From the NCBI RefSeq assembly GCF_028769735.1, contig NC_088178.1:5460001-5524000 (forward strand): a stretch of DNA of 64,000 nt, read 5' to 3'. The position numbers were made by a program, and so were the translations under genes. This document shows positions 13,622 through 24,929 of this stretch, in pieces (the first letter of the stretch is position 1; every line of letters starts with the position of its first letter). The notes beneath the pieces are model-generated. The model worked only from the letters and a program-made list of their open reading frames with translations, ran no database searches and had not been told where the DNA came from. This DNA is from Zonotrichia leucophrys gambelii (lineage: Eukaryota; Chordata; Aves; Passeriformes; Passerellidae).

Positions 13622-15770
13622 AGTTTCTGGCATCCAATCATCTGTAATTGCCATGTCACAAGTCACACAGAATAAGTAACAATCTATAGATATCTTTAAA
13701 ACAACCAGTCCTAAAAAAAATAAATGAAAAAAATTTAAATCTACTCAATTTTTCTATGGTAACAAAAAACTCCCCATTTTATTATTAACATATTAGAATT
13801 AATGGTTGGGAAATTCCAGTCTTTCAAAAAGAGTATGGTTATTTTTTTAACCTGTCAAAGCCAGGAATGAGCCAAAAAGGCACCTTCCTACCATTTTGTA
13901 GCCATTTTCCCTGAGAGCTGGAGACAAACAGTGCAGCAATGGGGGACACAGATTCAATTTGAATTTCAAAGAGAAGTAGTTACTTATATTAAATAGCTTC
14001 CCCTTCTATTAGGCCAGATCTACCAAGCAACATCACAGGAAAATCTCCTACAAACCTTCTGCTTGAAAGGATTTTTTAAAAGCCGGATTTTTGTAAGTCA
14101 ATGGGTATCTTTGATTTATTTGAAAGGAAAACCAGGGTATTAATGTTTTAATCTTTAGCCTCATTATAGCTAACATGTACTTGAAAAGACACACTAATTC
14201 CCAAAAGCAGAAATATGACATCTATTTTATTATTCATTCAGCAATATCTGCATTTTAGTAGCTGTGCTGGGGAAACATCAGTATCAAAACCAGGTGGAAT
14301 AACAGAAACCATTTCCTCAAAATACACATCTCATCCCACCTTCCTCTTCCTCTCTTCCTTTCTCCACTCTGAGTGTTTAACCAGCTCAAGGGAGCCCAGT
14401 TAAATTAGACATTATCACAATAATCTCTAATAATCTCCTTGACTGATTGTAGCATCTGTATTTCAACAATGGAGATAAGGGATTTTAGTGAATGATAGTG
14501 CAATTCATAAAAAAACCTCAATGTACATACAAGTAACCCAAAAATTCCTGTCCCAGGATCCAGCCGACAATACAAATGAAAGTAACTAAACCATTGTGGA
14601 AATTAATTGTGAAATTGAAATACTTTAAAATAAAAGAATACCTATATAAAAACACAGAGGTGATTTTAATGTATATAATATATAATGTCATTTGTTTTAG
14701 ACATTACCAAAGTGTTAAACATTGCCTTATTTCAATGACACTTTCACTGCAAGTTCTGGCTGGGATTTCTGGGAAGAACAGTTTTCAGGGGAACCCTGGT
14801 GGGAGTATGAAGGATTCCTGTGGATATGGACATTCAGAATGGGTGAATTTGCTTTAAAGCAAATGGGACAAGGAATTGAATCCTGATTGAGGCACATGCT
14901 CTAATATTTGGACTATTGGCTGTCCTGGGATTTTGTGTAAGTTTAGAATTCTTTTTCTTCACCAAAAGACCCAATTTAATGCAGACTGAGGATTCTCTCA
15001 ACCTTCACTTTGCTTTTCCAGCCAGCTGTGCTAATAGATTCTAAAATTCTAGCAAATCCTCTTCTAGTTCAGCTCCAGTTCTCTTTGTTCTCACCAGAGG
15101 GAAGAACATTCTGCAGAGACCAGGACAGCAGCCACAGAGCTTTGGAGCTTCTTGCTTGTTATCATCAGAGAAGCTGCAGATTTTCTCTCACTAACCCCTC
15201 CTAAAGGTCTGCAGGTTTGGGGTTTTTTTTTTCAGGTACATATATTTACACAGATATCCTTTCATACTTACAGTCAAATACCAGGGGGAAAACAGAACAA
15301 AGTAAAAATTTATAGTATTAAACACAAGACACTTGAAATCAAATGCTTTTCTCTCGACAGCCCTCAGTAGTTTTGTGTGGGATTAGAAAGAATCCTCAAA
15401 CATTCTGTCACTAAAATCATTTGTATAAAACAAAGAGTCATTAGAATCTGCCACCTTTTAGGCTTTTATTTTCATTTTGATGGGGCTTTGTGGATCAAAG
15501 TTAAGGTGACAGAAGCATAAAGGAAATTTGGTGCATGGGTGGGGCTGGGCAAGGGTCAGGCACTGCCTCAGCAAGAGGAAACAGAACCTCTAAAAAAGAA
15601 AAAACCCCAACATCTCCCATAACCACCTCACTGAGCTCATTAGTCCTGCTGTTGTCACCACTGACCCAGCACAAATGCAGCAAGAGCACCCAGGGATTCA
15701 CATGAAAACAGAGCGGGGAAAACCCCCCAGATCTCAATTTTTAGCTCACTTTTAAAGTTATCTAATTTAC

Positions 15771-15810
15771 CATCCTTTCATTAGAACCTGATCATCCTTT
15801 CATTAGAACT
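15771..15810. repeat. 22-bp tandem duplication
   Basis: The unit starting 'catcctttcattagaac' occurs at 15771 and again at 15793, directly adjacent. The second copy is cut short after 18 bases and is identical or nearly so over that length. Confidence 0.88.
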
Positions 15811-15991
15811 TATTTGCTTTTTTAATTTCTTTTTCTTTTTTTTCTTTTGAAATGCAATCTTGAAAAAAGGGACACAAAGTTGCAGCTTTTCTATTTTTAC
15901 CTTGAACAATACCTGAGCATTCTCCATAATAAATCTTTTCATTTGCATCTTCACAGAGATTAAAGAATTTACTTACACCAAAAACTACCAC

Positions 15992-16020
<29 letters not shown>
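15992..16020. repeat. 29-base poly(A) run
   Basis: An uninterrupted run of 29 A on the + strand. No retroposed gene body is recognisable immediately upstream, and avian CR1 does not end in poly(A), so this is best read as a mononucleotide microsatellite. Length is likely to vary between individuals and reads. Confidence 0.95.
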
Positions 16021-16022
<2 letters not shown>

Positions 16023-17403
16023 TGTCACCAAACTCCCAGACAGCTTTTCCCAGATCCAACATTTGTCCATTTATTCCTTTCAATCATCCAAGGAAACAGT
16101 TAAGTCCTTTTCCTCAAAAAGTTCAATTTGGACTTCAATGACCATCAAGCTTAACAATTCCAAATATTTAAACCCAAAATGTTTGAAGGCCTTTTAATGA
16201 TTTTACCTTTGAAAGCTAATACTTCAACGTTTTCTCCAGAAATTCTTTTTAAAGAATAAGAAAGATAGGATTTGTCCATATTTGAGCAGCCACCAATAAG
16301 TTACTTATTCCAGAAAGGTAATATTTAGTTGAGCTTCATAATTCTGACATCAATTTAGACTCCCATTATCTGAAAGATAAATTTAATTTATTAAAATAAT
16401 CTCAGATAATAAAAGCACTCTTTTAACATGACCCTATATTATCCTATATTTGTTAGCTCTTCAACAATGCTATTCATTGTTCATATAGTTACAAAATTAA
16501 TATTTTTAATAAGTTTATAAAAAACCTACCTCAGCTTTGTTCCTACTGCTTGAATAAGCTGCAGGATTTTTTTACCTTTTGAACAAATTTTTATTCTATT
16601 CTTTTTAAACAAAAAAATTCTATTTATATATTTTTATGTAACACAGGTAAGAAGCAAAGCTTTAAACTTATGTTCTGAAGCTTCTAAAATACTGATTTTC
16701 TGTAGAATGTCAAAAGAACTGTTAAATATCATTCACTTTGCTTTGACAGCTATATAGAAGGATGTTTCATACTTTTTTGATTTGTGACTCTTGAAATACA
16801 CTCAAAAGCCACAAATTACTGTAAACTGCACTATAAATAATCTAACTCACAGTCCATGTGTTCCACACCTCAGTCATGCTCCCATTGCCCAGTTACAAAC
16901 CATTCCCTGCTCTTCCTCTCCAGTTTGCTGCACAAATTCCTCCTGACAGACAAAATTGTATCCCAAACACATGGAACCCTCATTTGAGAAAAATTCAAAT
17001 ATGAGGGAAAAATGAAAGCAGCCTTGAGATGCTTCTAAAAATGCTTCTTTAGAAATATCTAAAAATGTTTGTAGTCATTCAACCTTTCTGTTTAACCAAA
17101 ACTAATGTCCAAATATCTGCATTAAGTTATTGTATCAAATTATTCTTACACATCCCAGACCCATATTATTGTCATTGTAATTTTATGCGATGGAAAATAG
17201 GTGGCATGGGTGATATCCCAACAAAAGGATTTGATTTTTGTACTGGCAAATTCAGTTTTGCTCTTGGTACAAAAAAGGCGTCATTAATAACATTGGTTAT
17301 TGCATTGCTGCCATTGCTGCCAAGAAATAAATGTAAAGAGTCAACCTTACCCTTCAGAAACAGCCTGCACCAAATTCCCAACCAAGCTGGGTAATGAAGC
17401 TTA
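16021..17403. other. Gene-free stretch
   Basis: AT-rich unique DNA. No repeat family or exon is evident. The 109-residue frame at 17065-17394 ends just before a CR1 copy and has no recognisable domain. Confidence 0.55.
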
Positions 17404-17632
17404 GATCATGGAATAATTTGGGTTGGAAGGGACCTTAAAGAGCAGCTAATTCAACCCCTCTGCCATGGGCAGGGACACCTTCCACTGTCCCACGCTGCTC
17501 CAAGCCCCATCCAGCCTGGCCATGGACACTGCTGGGGATCCAGGGCCAGCCACAGTTTCTCTGGGCACCCTGTGCCAGGGCCTGCCCACCCTCACAGAGA
17601 ACAATTTCTTCCCAATATCTCTTCTAAGACTC
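17404..17632 (-). mobile_element. CR1 LINE 3' fragment (subfamily B)
   Basis: Well-preserved minus-strand CR1. The + strand has 'aatttgggttggaagggacc', 'gccatgggcagggacacc', 'gctgctccaagccccatcc', 'ctctgggcaccctgtgcc' and 'ttcttcccaatatctcttc'. It lies about 120 bp upstream of the solo LTR, and the two insertions are independent. Confidence 0.95.
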
Positions 17633-17751
17633 CTTTTGTAGCTGCTTCACTTCAGACCCTTAAATACTTGTTTGAATGATATATTGATCAAAAATTTTAA
17701 ACATTTTTTTTCTTGCGCTGCAGCTGTGACTATATATACTTTATGTAAAGT

Positions 17752-17757
17752 ATCTAC
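17752..17757. repeat. 5' target-site duplication of solo LTR
   Basis: The hexamer 'atctac' directly precedes the LTR's TG and recurs at 18400-18405 directly after its CA. A perfect 6-bp pair is the signature of retroviral integrase with a 6-bp stagger. Confidence 0.85.
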
Positions 17758-18149
17758 TGTTGTAGTGTGTTGTTAAGTTTCTTGTGTTATTTCCCCAATT
17801 TATGTATTGTTTCCCCCTATTATGTGTAAAATGGTTTTGTCCCCCCAGTTTTTCCCGCCACAGCCCTGATGTCTGTTAGGTTACCATGGTTACCCCTGTG
17901 TCTGTCACCCAAGTTATATAATTTCTCCTACCCCTTTTTAGTAAATCTTTTCTCCTCCATGGGCTCAGTCAATCACCCCCCCACTCCTCCTGGTTTTCCA
18001 GAACTTTCGTTTCTCTGGAGGTGTTGGTTGGCTGGGGTCCCGGGACCCCTCCCGTACCTTTTGATTATTGGTTTCCATGGAGTGTCAGTTCTGTGAACTT
18101 CATCCCCTCACCTTTCCCGATCGGTTCCACCTGTACCCACCCCCCCTCC

Positions 18150-18156
18150 TTTATAA
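18150..18156 (+). promoter_or_regulatory. TATA-like box of the solo LTR
   Basis: 'tttataa' stands out in the C-rich U3 and lies about 75 bp upstream of the polyadenylation signal, a normal spacing for a retroviral promoter. Activity is not demonstrable from sequence. Confidence 0.55.
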
Positions 18157-18226
18157 TCCTGTTTCACCCCCTATTCGGGGCCACTTTCCCGGCTGGTTCC
18201 CCCAGGTGTGATTCCTCTACCCCTTC

Positions 18227-18232
18227 AATAAA
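18227..18232 (+). terminator. Polyadenylation signal of the solo LTR
   Basis: A canonical AATAAA in the middle of the LTR, at the expected R-region position upstream of the GC-rich U5. Confidence 0.7.
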
Positions 18233-18399
18233 CCGACGTTAACCCCCGGTGAAGTGGTCAGCTCCGTTCCTCGCCAATACCAGCAGTGTAAGCCAGTCCG
18301 CAGCCAGCGCAGCCTGAGGCCATCAGACGCCGAGGGGCGTCGGCCTTTCGCCCTCAGCTAGCCGGACTTTGAACTTTGGGCCACGTACTCCCCCCCGCA

Positions 18400-18405
18400 A
18401 TCTAC
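18400..18405. repeat. 3' target-site duplication of solo LTR
   Basis: 'atctac', identical to 17752-17757. Joining the flanks at this hexamer reconstitutes an AT-rich host sequence. Confidence 0.85.
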
Positions 18406-18505
18406 AAACTATATATTATTATATATAACTCATATATAATAGAGCAGCATATATTATTATATATGATAAAGCAATATCTATTATTATATATAGTAACATA
18501 TATTG
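18406..18505. repeat. AT-rich repeat block, copy 1
   Basis: Built from 'tatattattatatat' units. The 28 bp at 18412-18439 match 21589-21616 at 27 of 28 positions, and a 'gcaatatct' segment follows in the same order in both blocks. The two are therefore related beyond simple AT content. The solo LTR inserted at the left edge of this block. Confidence 0.7.
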
Positions 18506-21500
18506 TGCATAGATGCCGCGGACTTTATACACTTGTAGAGAGGTTTTCTCCCGAAGTCTGCAGAACTGAACTTTAATCATATAGTAATGATACTAAATCT
18601 TTGCATTCTCGTGGGAATCTTTGAAGTCAAAGTATTAACGGATAGTCTGTGCAGCTCATATTTCAAACCCTTTTTTTTCATGTTTTTACAGTGGTAAAGA
18701 AAAGCCAAACGTAGACACAGATGTAAAGTGAACATTAACTGCCCATGTATGATTGATCCTGACCCTTTTTTTTTTGTTTGTTTATTGTTGTTCTGATATT
18801 GATTCTTTTTATTCGATATTGAAGGGACTTTATAATAACAGATGAACCAATAAAATTTGTTGATTATGTATAGCAGAAAGGAAATTGGAGCTCCTACAAA
18901 GGGGCTGGGAGGATATTAAATTCTATAGAAAGTTGTAGTTGCTCTCCCACAATTGTTAAATGTGTTGTTAATTATCACAGATATTAAATCTTGGTGTCCA
19001 TCAGCTTTTCAATTGAATCCTTCCACTTTCAAATAGTGATGAGACTCATCACAGTATTTAAAAAAAATACTGTACCATACTTTTTGTTGGAATTCACCAG
19101 CAACTTTGCTTTCAAACAGGTTTTAAAATATCCCAGCCTGGGTGCATTATAGATTTTCTTTCTCTGATTTCATGTTTGCCTAAGAAAGGAGGGCAAACAA
19201 AAGTGCTGAAAAGTAGTAAATTAGACTCTTCCTTAACCATTGATTTTTTTCCCCCACAGTAACTGATTTTGGACTTGCTTGGAGGAGCCTGTTTAGGCCT
19301 TTCAATTCCCATTAAAAACCCTGTAGAATATGTTTAATATGTCTTACAGAATGCCCAGAACACATGAGCAGTTTTTCTGATGTGGCTTCAGCATTTCCTC
19401 ACCAAACAACAACAAAAGTGCAATTAGAGAACAAAAAACATACAAAGCAATTTTTTAGGGCTATAGAGTGATGGCATGAGAAAGGTGCCCAGTGTGGCTC
19501 TAAATAGGGATTTTTCTGCTTTGTTTTTCTTTTCTGGAAGGAACTGCTCAAATCATGGGAGCCACTTTAGACAGACAAAATTTACTGTACAAATCCAATG
19601 AATAATTCTCCTGAGAGAAAGGTATCTCATATTCTTTGGATGAACACAGCCTACTTAGTTTCTGTCAGTGGAGTGAGTGAGCAGAGCCTGTTCCTTGACC
19701 TGGACCCTTTAAATTTATTTTATCATTTGTGTTATTTAGAAGTGTGCCCTGGGGATTATTTTTTTTTCTGTCAAAAAGAAAAGGGACTAGCAGAGGATGA
19801 AAGACAAATGAAGTTGGAAAACAACACCAAAGTACACAGGAATAGTCTCTCCACCAAATACTGTGGGCATTAATTTTATTTTTAACCTTTCAGGCTCACA
19901 GATTTTTGACCAACTGCTGCTGTTGTCCAGATATTTTAGTGCCCATCAGCAAAAATGATGAGAAGCATAATCTGCATGTTGGAGCTGTCCAGATTCATAA
20001 CACTCTCTTACTAACTTAGTTCAATCACACTAATAAACACTGAAAACCTTAAAGGAAATCAACCTTTTTTTTTGTTTTTTTTTTCCAATAGGAAACTAAT
20101 TCCTAATCAAGAGTGCAGGGCAGAAGCCCTCCATTGATCGGTGCTCTACTGAGAAAACAATTACTCCTCTGCCAAGCAAGGGGTCATTTCACATAAAGAA
20201 GTGATGGAGAACAAATGCAGGGGAAGTAAAAGATGTAATTGGCAAATGGCTCCACTCTGTGAAATTGTTTAGCGCCGTAAATGACTTTGGTAAAATAATT
20301 CACTGAGGTGGAACCAGAGAATGACAATGATAAAGGGTGACAGCATCTCACACGCACTTTGTCAAGTCTCTGCCACACTTGAACTCCTGGGTGAGGAGGA
20401 TGCACTGGCAAAAGCTCAGAGGCAGGAACTGGGGGAGAAAATCCAATGTTATAAAGTACAGGAGTGAAATTCCCTCTGAGCTTTGGGGCCACAAGGTGGG
20501 AGTTGGACTACCAAAGCTCAGGTAAGGTCATTGTCTTCCAGTCAGTGAGCAAAACATATACACACTCTTTCCTGCCCTGTGGGACTTGTTTTTAAACTTT
20601 TAAAACATTGGCTTAAAAAGAAAAAAGTTAAATAAAATAATTTATTTTTTCCCCATGAGAAAGTACACAGTACATCTCTACAAGATTCCTTCCAATAGTG
20701 TCTGGTCTCTAAAATAATTTTCCAAAGAGGCAAAAATTTCTTAAAGAGCAGCAGCAGAGTTAAAACTCACTCACAGTCTGTAGAGCTTCTTAGTTTGTTT
20801 CTATAATTTCTCAAAAATATTGACAGGTAGTTTGTGGGTGAATGAATTTAAAACTTAAACTGTATGATGATATTCAATGTCTAAGAATTTTCCTTTATGG
20901 GTTCCATGGAACATAAGCTGTGCTTAGGATTTTGGAGCTCAGCTGTCTTACCTAGGCTGAGCATTGCAGGGACAGCCATACCCCAAGAGGCTGACTGGAA
21001 AATGGGACTAAAGTCCCTGTGAGCTTGATTTACTGCAATGATCTAAACACATTTTTAAATTACAATGAGCGAAACACAATATAAAACCATACACAGAGAG
21101 TTATTTCTCATAATTTTCAAGATTCAGCTGACCTTTATTAGAAAACAAATACAATTTGCTGTATTATCTGTAGCTCCTCTCCCTAACTGGATTTACTGTG
21201 AAGTTCAGCAGTGAGGTAGATGCAAAAGACACAAATGTTATAAAGTGATCTTTCTGGTAACTGCATCTTGCCTGAACTTTGGCTCCTAAATGATATGGAG
21301 AAATAACAAGCTGAAAAGAAGCAAACACCACAATTACATTTTCATTTGAGCATTTAGCCAGCTATTACAGATGGTCAGATGACTCCACTTCAGGCACAAA
21401 TCTGATTTCCAGAAGAAGACTGATTATGATTCAATTAACCCTGACATAGCCATAAGGCTTTTTTCCCCCCATAAATCAAAGCAGATATAGTAGATAATTA

Positions 21501-21579
21501 TGTTATTATCAACATACAATGGGAAAAAGCAGAAAGGTTTGGTGACTAGAATGGTGATTCATCCTGTGAACACCTTTGA
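18506..21579. other. Gene-free stretch
   Basis: A GC-bearing island at about 18510-18570 ('gccgcggac', 'cccgaagtctgcagaac') contrasts with its surroundings and may be an older repeat remnant. The rest is unique AT-rich DNA with a T-rich patch at about 20065-20085. No exon or RNA gene is recognisable. Confidence 0.5.
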
Positions 21580-21660
21580 ACTACACTTTATATTATTATA
21601 TATAATTCATATATAAAGGCAATGCAATATCTTATAATATCATATATATTTAATGTATAA
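21580..21660. repeat. AT-rich repeat block, copy 2
   Basis: Collinear with the 18406 block: it shares the 28-bp segment with one mismatch and then 'gcaatatct', with about 30 bp fewer between them. It is either a dispersed AT-rich repeat or an old local duplication. Confidence 0.65.
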
Positions 21661-22079
21661 TTTCCATTATTAGTTTTGAGGAACACAGTTTCTTCTTTCT
21701 GCGTCCAGGAAACTGAAATGCTGTAAAAAGCCAGAAAACGAATGTTCCATTTGTGGTTTGACTAACAAAGAAATCCACCCCAAATGCAAATTTGCAAGAG
21801 CCTGACAAATAAGCCACTTCTGAAAAATATACTCTGGCTTAGAAGGCTTGTGCCTTTTCATTTGGCTCCAATTGAACTTCCCCCTCATTAAACAATAATC
21901 TTTATGGTGAATTGAATGAAGATGAAAAAAGAAAGATTCTGAAAAGAATGCATAAGTAATTTTGGTTGCCTAGCTGTGGCAATGAATTCCTGTTTGTTTA
22001 GCCACTGAAGGGTGAATGCAACCCTTTGAGCAAATGGGAATTCATTATTCCAGTGACTGAGAAATGATCCACCTAAAGA

Positions 22080-22690
22080 ACCTAATTGGTTCTACAACAG
22101 TGATTTCTTTCAAAGCGCTGTTTCCGGAAGAAACAACAAAAAGAAGACAGCTCTTTGACTAGTCCAGGGTCTGCAGGGGACATTTGCCTTCCCATGTTTC
22201 AGCTTTAAAAAGAAAATGTCACACGTAGCCAGGACAAAGGAACAAAGAGACAGTGTTTTAAAAGGTACAGAAATGGAGCAGGTCCTGCACGTCTTTTTTC
22301 AGCACTAAAGATGAGTTTCAATAAATATTAGTGCTTGCTTGTGACACTTGAACTGTCAGTAAGGAAAAAAAATGCTTTACTGATCATTTTCAACTGCTTC
22401 CCGGAGTGTTCATTGGTAGCCAGAAGCTGCTTGAATATTTTCCTATGCAAATGAGAAGTAAATCATCATTATTTACCAGTGTTACAGAATAAGTGAATTA
22501 ATATGCCCCGTTCTGTCTAAGCAAATGGAACACTGTCATTTATTTTCAAGCTAATCAATTAGAATATGCAAAAAAGAAACTCAGATAACACAGGTAGATA
22601 GAGACAGTTCTCATTTACATCCCAAGACTTATGCTGCAGGAATTACAACCATGAACTGATTGTCTGAAAGCAGAATCTCAAACGAGAGCT
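22080..22690. promoter_or_regulatory. Candidate conserved non-coding (enhancer-like) block
   Basis: The sequence has balanced composition, no repeat content and a high density of factor-like motifs: a perfect POU octamer ATGCAAAT at 22445-22452, several TAAT cores ('aattaatatg', 'gctaatcaattag') and 'tatgcaaa' repeated near 22565. This texture is typical of vertebrate conserved non-coding elements near developmental genes. Conservation itself cannot be seen from one sequence, so this is an inference. Confidence 0.3.
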
Positions 22691-22914
22691 CTTCTGAACG
22701 CATGGGGGTTCAGAAAGGGTTAATTATTTGGGTTTATGGGTGGATATCTCTTGGCTTTCGAATGAGCTTCAGAAGTGGCCCCACAGAACAACAAATTTGC
22801 ATTGAGACCAAAATCTGAGGGAAAATTTCCAGTCCTGTGCAGGCCTGAGAAGTGAATTAATACTATGTGTAGAATTGGAATGAACAATACAAAAAGAGTT
22901 AATGTGTTTTTTCC

Positions 22915-23162
22915 TAGAATCCCAGAACCACTGAGGTTGGAAAAGCCCTCCAGGACCATCGAGTCCAAGCTGTGCCTGATCCCCACCTCGTCCCAGGCTC
23001 TGAGCGCCACATCCAGGCCTTCCTCAGACACCTCCAGGGATGGGGACTCCAACACCTCCCTGGGCAGCCCCTGCCAAGGCCTGACCACCCTTTCCATGCA
23101 GAAATTCCTCCTGGTGTCCAACCTGAGCCTCCCCTGGCCCAGCCTGAGGCCGTTCCCTCTTG
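22915..23162 (-). mobile_element. CR1 LINE 3' fragment (subfamily A)
   Basis: Minus-strand CR1 with the same ordered blocks as 6642-6860: 'agaatcccagaacc', 'gaggttggaaaagccctcc', 'cacctccagggatggggac', 'tccctgggcagcccctgcc' and 'gcagaaattcctcctggtg'. It is better preserved at its 3' end than the 6.6-kb copy. The 178-, 133- and 91-residue frames across it are repeat-derived. Confidence 0.95.
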
Positions 23163-24140
23163 TGCTGTTGATTTACACCTGGCTTTCAATGTGTGCCCAG
23201 TCCCCTGCCAATCAAGCTGATATTAAATACTCAGATTGGAGCAGAAATCCCTCCATCCCTGTTACCCAGTGGACATGTCAGCACATCTGTGATACCCCTG
23301 AGCAACAGGAATCATTTCTGTTCTCACAGAATCCCTTCAGAGCTTCCATCAGGAAGTCCTTGGGGTGGGTGGCAGCAAGAGCAGACCATGTCAGTCAGTG
23401 AAAAAAATCTAAAAATTATATAGCAAGGCAGGTTATGTTCCCTGCTGCACACAAACACCTGCACTACACTCCAAGCAAGGCCTTTCATACCTGCACCAGT
23501 TCAGAGCAGACCCACGGAGCCACAGAACTCCGATCTGGGCCTCTCACATCCCTCCTATAAAGGTGTCAGGCCCGGGCTGGTGGCTCCCTCATCTCTCATT
23601 GTGCTTTTAGCTCCAGTACAAACACCTAAACAGCTCCACTGGCCCCCAGCTGTGCTGATTCCACCCCTCCAAGGAGCTGTTTTGTTCAAGAATTCTGACT
23701 TGATACATTAACTTGCCAACATAACCAAGAAATTACTTTGCTCATGACATAGCTGACCAAATCTCTTGGATTGTCCCATATTTAAATCCAATTATTAGTT
23801 GGATTAGCTTCAGAGGTGTCTCCTACACTGTGGTCTCCTCCCAAAGGTGTTAGAGAAAGTGCAAAATTTTTCCACTGTTGGGATGAGCTCTGAACCAGAA
23901 TAATTCAGTCAGCTGGAGATGGGCAGCTCTTATCAAGGTCTTGTCTAATGATGTCCTGACAGCAGCAGTTCTGCCTAATAGTTCATCAGCACAGAAACTT
24001 TTCCGTTTCCATCTGTTGCCTCAAAGTTGTACCAGGTCAAATGAACAACTTAATACACAGTGATTATCATTTCCTTTAACGTTTGTTGGCTGCATTCTCA
24101 GGTAGCTCTGTACCAATCCAGTGTTTCTGAGCAATTATTA
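23163..24140. other. Gene-free stretch with a GC-richer patch
   Basis: The patch at about 23440-23690 is clearly GC-richer than the background and holds a TATAAAGG octamer at 23556-23563 followed by 'caggcccgggctgg'. No open frame starts usefully downstream. The rest is unique DNA. Confidence 0.5.
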
Positions 24141-24201
24141 TCACCCAAAATGGTTTGAGTTGGAAAGAGAACATTAAAGATCATTTAGTTCCAGTCCCAA
24201 T
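24141..24201 (-). mobile_element. Short CR1 LINE 3' remnant
   Basis: 'aatggtttgagttgg' followed by 'acattaaagatcatttag' and 'ttccagtccc' matches the first 60 bp of an inverted CR1 tail with many substitutions. It is short and old. Confidence 0.7.
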
Positions 24202-24929
24202 TATTTCTCTAGCAGAAGTTTTAGAAGCACAGCCTGATATATATATATTTCGTGTAGCACAGACTGATGCTTATCTAGCTTGTTTTACACTTGCATTTCT
24301 TTATGCTCATTTGCACGGCTCTGAATTGCTGCTCACCCTTATTTGATGATTGAGTTACACCTCTGGGAGAAGCTGTGCTTCAGCAGGCAGGTGGATATGG
24401 TTCTTTGAGAAAAGAGGTTGAACCGATGTTCAAACCCAAGTTTGAGCCTGTCTGCACATGTCTGTATGCTAATGTATGTCCAGAGCTAACCTGACATGAA
24501 GGATCTGTCCCTTTGAGGGCATTGGGCTAGGCAAGAATTCTTCATTCTCTGTAAATCACCTAATAATAAAGAAAAAGTAACTATGGGTTTATTTTCCCTG
24601 GATTTCCATGTGACATGGAGTATCTTCAGACTAATTCTGGTGACTCAGTTCAGCAAGAAGCTTAGTCCTTGGCATGAAGTCTGGAGTTTTCCAGGCTTTG
24701 GAAATTCATGCTTCCAACACCAAAGGTGTCCGGTCTTAGGATATCTACACCTAGTTTTAGATTCTATTGCATAAATTTAAATTGTCATTTCCAATGCTTC
24801 TCAGTTTCCCTTCAGTGTCCTGATGATCATGAATACCTCCAAATTTCCAAGCATGTTTGAGATTCCTAAACAAGAGAAGCCCCACAAACATGAAGTACAA
24901 TAAATAACACACTCTTCACTGTCTGCATA
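24202..24929. other. Gene-free interval
   Basis: Unique DNA with no recognisable exon or repeat. The short frames here lack any motif. Confidence 0.5.

Larger units (their letters stand above)
9504..15991. other. Long gene-free stretch
   Basis: About 6.5 kb without a recognisable exon, RNA gene or interspersed repeat. It holds an A-rich patch at about 12887-12972, a 20-bp tandem duplication at 13582-13621 and a 22-bp one at 15771-15810. All open frames are short (114 residues or fewer) and AT-driven. Distant exons of a flanking gene cannot be excluded by eye. Confidence 0.55.
17758..18399 (+). mobile_element. Solo LTR of a class II-type endogenous retrovirus
   Basis: A 642-bp element that begins TG and ends CA, flanked by a perfect 6-bp duplication (atctac). 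The left part, U3-like, is pyrimidine-rich and contains a 'ttataa' TATA-like box at about 18150. An AATAAA signal lies at 18227-18232, followed by GC-rich U5-like sequence with a perfect 6-bp hairpin (gacgcc/ggcgtc, 18326-18341). The order TATA box, AATAAA, U5 sets the + orientation. No gag, pol or env remains on either side, so this is a recombination-derived solo LTR. A 6-bp duplication is typical of class II (ERVK/beta-like) elements. I cannot name the family. It is conspicuously GC-richer than its neighbourhood. Confidence 0.88.

Noticed and set aside
15992..16020. Poly(A) run as the tail of a processed pseudogene
   Set aside because: No gene-like body, polyadenylation signal context or target duplication is visible next to it.
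22720..23401. Overlapping frames of 133 and 178 residues on opposite strands
   Set aside because: Both are carried by the CR1 copy at 22915-23162. This is tail sequence, not the reverse transcriptase region.
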